Assembly (NCBI GenBank): GCA_964535875.1
Contig: CAZHUE010000118.1
Span: forward strand, 1 to 8,647
DNA from: QPIN01 sp964535875
GTDB taxonomy: Bacteria > Pseudomonadota > Gammaproteobacteria > Methylococcales > Methylomonadaceae
DNA: 8,647 bases
Direction of reading: 5' to 3'
In this document: positions 5,377 through 8,647 of the stretch, in pieces
Position numbering within the stretch: the first letter of the stretch is position 1
Layout of the letters: each line of letters begins with the position of its first letter
Notes under the pieces: model-generated
Told to the model about the DNA's origin: nothing
The model's input: the letters and a program-made list of their open reading frames with translations, nothing else
Database searches by the model: none
Program-made: the position numbers and the translations under genes

Positions 5377-6960
5377 TTAATCTTGTTGTAATTCAAAAAC
5401 ACGATCAAGAGCAGGTTTTATTTCGTCTATTACCTGATAGTATTCAGACCATTGATTATTTTGCGCTCGCATGGTTTCTTCCAGTGCTTCCAACCATTGA
5501 GGTAATTGCTCAACTAGCGCATGTAAAAAGGCAATATCTTCTGGATAAAAATGTGAATGTGTCATTTCGCTTTCCAGTAAATCAATATTAATTGCCCAGT
5601 ATGCACCTGATTCATCCGCTGTCTGTGGTGGCCATGTTTTTAACGGTAAAAAATTATTGCTTTGCTGGGGTAGCTTTATTGTCGCCTGACTTGTTTGATC
5701 ATAAATGACAGTGGACTGAATAATTTGCAACTGATAGCGAGGCCAAGTTTGCTTTTGCCAATGCAAATTCATTAGATCAATACCCAGTCCATTTGATTCT
5801 TGCTTTACCTGAATAAGTTGTGCTTGTAGAGGTAATTCATTATTTTGTTCGATAAATGCAATGATGCCATTTGATTGTGTTTGTTGTTCCAGTTCTTGAT
5901 ATTTTAGAAAATAATGCTCAAGTTCTTCCTGCACTTGATGCAACTGTAGCAGCAACAATTCATTTTCTGTTTCATAGTCTTCGTTTTGTTGTGTGTTTTG
6001 GTTTATTTCATTTGTTTTTTGCTGCTCTTTTTCAGTCTCTATATTTTTTATGTTTTCTTGTAAAGCGAGTATTTCTTCGTTTTTATCACTTTCAACTTTT
6101 TGTGTAATTAAAATTTGACTGTCTAACTCTTGCTTTAGGTGCGATCTTATCTCACCATCTTCGACTTGTTGTGTTTTCAATCGACGACGCTCTTGCCAGA
6201 AAACTTCTAATTGTTGTTTTCCATTGGTTTGAATAATTTTCTGTTCTTTTATTTCTGTCCCAAAAGGTGTGGCTGATGCTTCTAATTCTTGAAATAAATA
6301 ATTAATTTCCGGATATTGTTTCGCGATTAAATGGAAGAAAACATCTGTTTCATTTTGCCTTTGAGTATCAGCTAATAAATTCCCGGACAAATACTCTTCG
6401 TTAAAATTAAATGCTAAATAACGCTTGCAGATTTTGATAAATTCATCAGGAAAAGCCAGGCACTTTTGAGAATTAACTAAAATACAATTCTTTTGGTGGT
6501 GACGATAAAATCGTAACATCTCTAAATGAAAATTCATCCAGCTTTTTATGATACGGTCTAAATCCTGACTTTGTTCTGAGACTTGTGAGAGACTTTGGCT
6601 GATCCCTATTTGTGGTGGTGAATAAAGCAAGGCAAATCTGTGTTGTGGCTCTAATTCATGCCAAAAATCCAGTAACCATCCCGCTTTTGATGCTGACCAA
6701 ACCCATTGTTTTTTGCTTAAATTGGCATGTATTAGCTGACATGCCATGTCTTGCCATACCCTTCCAGGTTTTAAAGGTTGATTAATTAATAAACCTGAAC
6801 TATCTTGCTCATAAGCATCAAATACTTGCTCATGCCATTGCTCAAAACTTTGCTTGTTGTCTTTGTTATTCAAACCTTTTTCAAGCCCTGCGTTTTCCAG
6901 TAGCTGTACTACCGGATCAAGTGTTACATAAGGACTGCTACAAACAATCAGTATTTTCAT
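5377..6960 (-). CDS. Sulfotransferase-fold protein with coiled coil and conserved C-terminal module
   Basis: This 527-residue protein has three parts. Residues 1-225 resemble the sulfotransferase fold used in surface-glycan clusters: strand MKILIVCSSP, a helix ending LLENAGLEKGL, FALLYSPP (109-116), a helix with W141, and NCILVNSQKC (158-167). The usual 5'-phosphosulfate loop (RSGTS or a similar P-x-x-G-T) reads SSPYVTLDP, so PAPS binding and activity are doubtful. Residues about 255-362 form a charged coiled coil that includes LLLLQLHQVQEELEHYF (335-351), a motif I recall from many glycan-locus transferases. Residues about 395-525 form a C-terminal module with LHWQKQTWPRYQLQ, PLKTWPPQTADESGAYW and ALVEQLPQWLEAL, recurrent after such coiled coils but of unknown function. 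The ATG at 6960 begins the first beta strand directly. The stop abuts the GTG of the glycosyltransferase gene, so the two are probably translationally coupled. It may be a scaffold or regulatory partner rather than an enzyme. Confidence 0.72.
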   Translation of the reverse strand: MKILIVCSSPYVTLDPVVQLLENAGLEKGLNNKDNKQSFEQWHEQVFDAYEQDSSGLLINQPLKPGRVWQDMACQLIHANLSKKQWVWSASKAGWLLDFWHELEPQHRFALLYSPPQIGISQSLSQVSEQSQDLDRIIKSWMNFHLEMLRFYRHHQKNCILVNSQKCLAFPDEFIKICKRYLAFNFNEEYLSGNLLADTQRQNETDVFFHLIAKQYPEINYLFQELEASATPFGTEIKEQKIIQTNGKQQLEVFWQERRRLKTQQVEDGEIRSHLKQELDSQILITQKVESDKNEEILALQENIKNIETEKEQQKTNEINQNTQQNEDYETENELLLLQLHQVQEELEHYFLKYQELEQQTQSNGIIAFIEQNNELPLQAQLIQVKQESNGLGIDLMNLHWQKQTWPRYQLQIIQSTVIYDQTSQATIKLPQQSNNFLPLKTWPPQTADESGAYWAINIDLLESEMTHSHFYPEDIAFLHALVEQLPQWLEALEETMRAQNNQWSEYYQVIDEIKPALDRVFELQQD

Positions 6961-6975
6961 TGAATTAGTGATTTT

Positions 6976-7737
6976 TTAATTTGAAGAGGATATTTTTGTT
7001 AAGTTAACAGTTTTAAGAAAAAGCCCTAATTTCCGTTGATCTGCACCTGAATCACCTTCTGGAGATAACGTTTTTGAATAATTAAAACTCAAATGCCAAA
7101 AGGGGTATTGTTTTTCAGCCTGTATTTCAGCTTGTAAAAGAATGGGAGAGTTGAATTCAGAATTTAAAAAATTGACTGGTTTTTTATTAAACATGACCTC
7201 TAATGTCTCTAAATCGCAATAGTCATTTCCAATTTCCAGTTCCAGTCTGTAATCCCCTTCAGCTAAAGCAGGTATGCTGAGGGTACTTTCTAGTTCAGGC
7301 CCTCCCCAACGGCCACTAGGTTCAGCAGAATACCAATTATGCCCATTAATTTCTTTGCTCAAGTCTATTTTAAGCTTTTCAAGTTTTTTATAGGGTAAAG
7401 ATGAATAAGGTAGAGGCATTAACTTGACGGTTTGCTTTTTATTCCCTGTTTGTTTATTTTCAACTTTTAAGCTAAGTAACAATTCTTTATTTTCTGATTT
7501 TAATTCTAATAGTCTATAGCTTGAAAATTTTTTAATATCAAAACAAAATCCACAAAGAAGCTGTCCATGTGCTTCTGCTACATCTTGTCGTTCACTGTTA
7601 GCTAATGTTACTGCTTTATATTTTTTGTCCAGAAAAAGTAAAATTTTATTATTTTTAGGTGTTGGTGTATTGATAAACCAGCCTTGTATATGTTCTTCAT
7701 GAATGGAATCTATATATATTTTTATTTCTTTTTTCAT
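6976..7737 (-). CDS. Two-domain glycan-locus accessory protein, no recognised enzyme
   Basis: This 253-residue protein has two beta-rich modules and no catalytic motif I recognise. Residues about 5-68 carry IYIDSIHEEHIQGWF, LFLD, ANSERQDV and CGFCFDI. This resembles a small unnamed module (IxGWA, then LDG, then AxxxRxDV, then GFxF) found beside or fused to glycosyltransferases and sulfotransferases. Residues about 133-247 hold NWYSAEPSGRWGGPE, an LSIPAL strand, HLSFNYSKTLSP and GADQRKLGLFLKTVNL. This matches my memory of another module in polysaccharide loci (W-x-x-x-E-x-x-G-R-W-x-G-P, ending in G-x-D-x-R-x-L-G-L). Both look like binding or positioning domains. I chose the ATG at 7737 rather than 7791 because the first module begins right after it and it avoids a 50-nt overlap with the hydrolase gene; neither has a clear ribosome site. 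The next gene starts 15 nt downstream. No signal peptide or membrane segment is seen, so it is probably cytoplasmic. Confidence 0.7.
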   Translation of the reverse strand: MKKEIKIYIDSIHEEHIQGWFINTPTPKNNKILLFLDKKYKAVTLANSERQDVAEAHGQLLCGFCFDIKKFSSYRLLELKSENKELLLSLKVENKQTGNKKQTVKLMPLPYSSLPYKKLEKLKIDLSKEINGHNWYSAEPSGRWGGPELESTLSIPALAEGDYRLELEIGNDYCDLETLEVMFNKKPVNFLNSEFNSPILLQAEIQAEKQYPFWHLSFNYSKTLSPEGDSGADQRKLGLFLKTVNLTKISSSN

Positions 7738-7741
7738 AAAA

Positions 7742-8647
7742 CTATTCTGATAATAATCTGGGAATTGTGAAATTAAATTTCTTAGTTCCATGGATCATCT
7801 GAGTGATTTTTTCTGATAAGCGTAAATAATAATCCGAACTTAATTGATGCCCATCTTCTGATAGAGTTAGAAAGTACTGATTGACTGGTCTCATTGATGA
7901 GTTTTTAGCTGTTTTAGCAATGGCTGTTCCTTCGTCATATTCATCAAACATGGCAATATATGCACCTAAACCAAGACGGTTGGTTAAATAGGCTTGTTTC
8001 CAAAATAGGTCTCCTTTTTTTCTAGGAATTTGGTTACGGGAGCCTCCATTCCAGTTTGACCAAGCAAATCCAGGAAAAATAACACGTTTCATTTGAAGGT
8101 CGTGTTTTTTACTAAAGGCTAAATCTTGCTGCCAAATAGATTCATAGTGGTGTAATAACTCTTTTGTTTCTCTGTATCGACCAACTGACCATGGTAATAC
8201 CATATCATATTGTTTATAAACACTTAACCAGTTTTTTCTGGAATCCAGTTTTCCTAGTCGCCAATTGTAAGGTACTCCGCCTACGAGATAAAATCCTTTT
8301 TTCCTAAACCAGCTGATTAAGTCTAAGGCTTGTTTTTGAGAAAAATTATGTGCCGGTGTATTTAAACCAAACCCCCACAATCCGATGACTGGCTTGCCCT
8401 TATATCGAGCATATTGTTGTGAATCAATAAGATTTAATTTTTTTTCCATGACTGTTGTCCAGTCATGTTTTATTCGTGTGACGATGTCTTTTATAGGGCT
8501 GCCTGATATGTCATAGGTGATATAGAATGTACGGCAATATTTTTCAGCATATTTTTTTACCAGTTGCGCTACTTTGTTATTATGTTTAAGGTTATTTTCA
8601 TGCTTCAATTCACTGGCAAATCGTTGTAAGGCAATACCATCCAGGCC
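7742..8647 (-). CDS. Glycoside hydrolase, GH71/GH99-like (partial, 5' end beyond the window)
   Basis: This is the C-terminal 301 residues of a TIM-barrel glycosidase-like protein related to GH71/GH99-type enzymes, often labelled xylosidase/arabinosidase. The frame stays open to the right edge and reads GLDGIALQRFASEL there, a family-like strand, so the apparent TTG start at 8608 is internal and the true start lies outside. Numbering from the edge, family-like segments are TFYITYDISG (40-49), PVIGLWGFGL (86-95), FYLVGGVPYNWR (119-130), LPWSVGRY (151-158), FPGFAWSNWNGG (191-202) and IAMFDEYDEGTAI (231-243). The last is the most diagnostic, with its acidic DEYDEGT cluster. Known relatives cleave alpha-glucans or alpha-mannans; the substrate here cannot be read, and no signal peptide is visible because the N-terminus is missing. 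It is first in the visible operon and ends 4 nt before the preferred start of the next gene. It may trim or edit the glycan built by the cluster. Family call is fairly sure; substrate unknown. Confidence 0.8.
   Translation of the reverse strand, partial: GLDGIALQRFASELKHENNLKHNNKVAQLVKKYAEKYCRTFYITYDISGSPIKDIVTRIKHDWTTVMEKKLNLIDSQQYARYKGKPVIGLWGFGLNTPAHNFSQKQALDLISWFRKKGFYLVGGVPYNWRLGKLDSRKNWLSVYKQYDMVLPWSVGRYRETKELLHHYESIWQQDLAFSKKHDLQMKRVIFPGFAWSNWNGGSRNQIPRKKGDLFWKQAYLTNRLGLGAYIAMFDEYDEGTAIAKTAKNSSMRPVNQYFLTLSEDGHQLSSDYYLRLSEKITQMIHGTKKFNFTIPRLLSE

Noticed and set aside
5349..5591. Plus-strand open frame of 80 codons across the GT2 and sulfotransferase-fold gene junction
   Set aside because: It spans the junction of two well-supported minus-strand genes and has no recognisable domain.
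5871..6107. Plus-strand open frame of 78 codons, Phe/Leu-rich and membrane-like
   Set aside because: It is the reverse of a Glu/Gln/Lys-rich coiled coil, which always reads as Phe/Leu/Val-rich on the other strand.
8606..8608. TTG as the start of the hydrolase gene
   Set aside because: The same frame continues open to the window edge with family-like residues (GLDGIALQRF), so the start lies outside.

Overview
The window is AT-rich (roughly one third G+C by eye) and reads as part of a surface-polysaccharide or glycoconjugate locus. The protein families resemble those in exopolysaccharide, capsule or O-antigen clusters of aquatic Gammaproteobacteria, for example Beggiatoa-like sulfur oxidisers or Methylococcales. 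That placement is an inference from protein style; no marker gene is present.

All eight credible genes lie on the minus strand and are packed like one operon. No gap exceeds about 15 nt, and several junctions overlap or abut. In transcription order (right to left) they are: a GH71/GH99-like glycoside hydrolase, cut by the right edge; a two-domain accessory protein with no recognisable enzyme; a sulfotransferase-fold protein with a coiled coil and a conserved C-terminal module; a family 2 glycosyltransferase; an FkbM-type methyltransferase with a very long coiled-coil tail; a MntA-type nucleotidyltransferase antitoxin; a HepT-type HEPN ribonuclease toxin; and a fusion of a degenerate sulfotransferase-like half with a GT9 (heptosyltransferase-like) half.

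The glycan genes probably build, decorate or trim a surface glycan. Two of them end in coiled coils plus conserved C-terminal modules, which would suit assembly into a complex. The mntA-hepT pair is a type VII toxin-antitoxin module placed inside this operon and joined to it by overlapping stop and start codons.

Bases 1-424 hold no convincing intact gene. Their plus strand carries a short open stretch ending like a LysR-type regulator and a separate short open frame, which suggests decayed DNA. The strongly AT-rich segment reaches to about base 1260, inside the fusion gene. This marks a possible recombination border that created the chimera.
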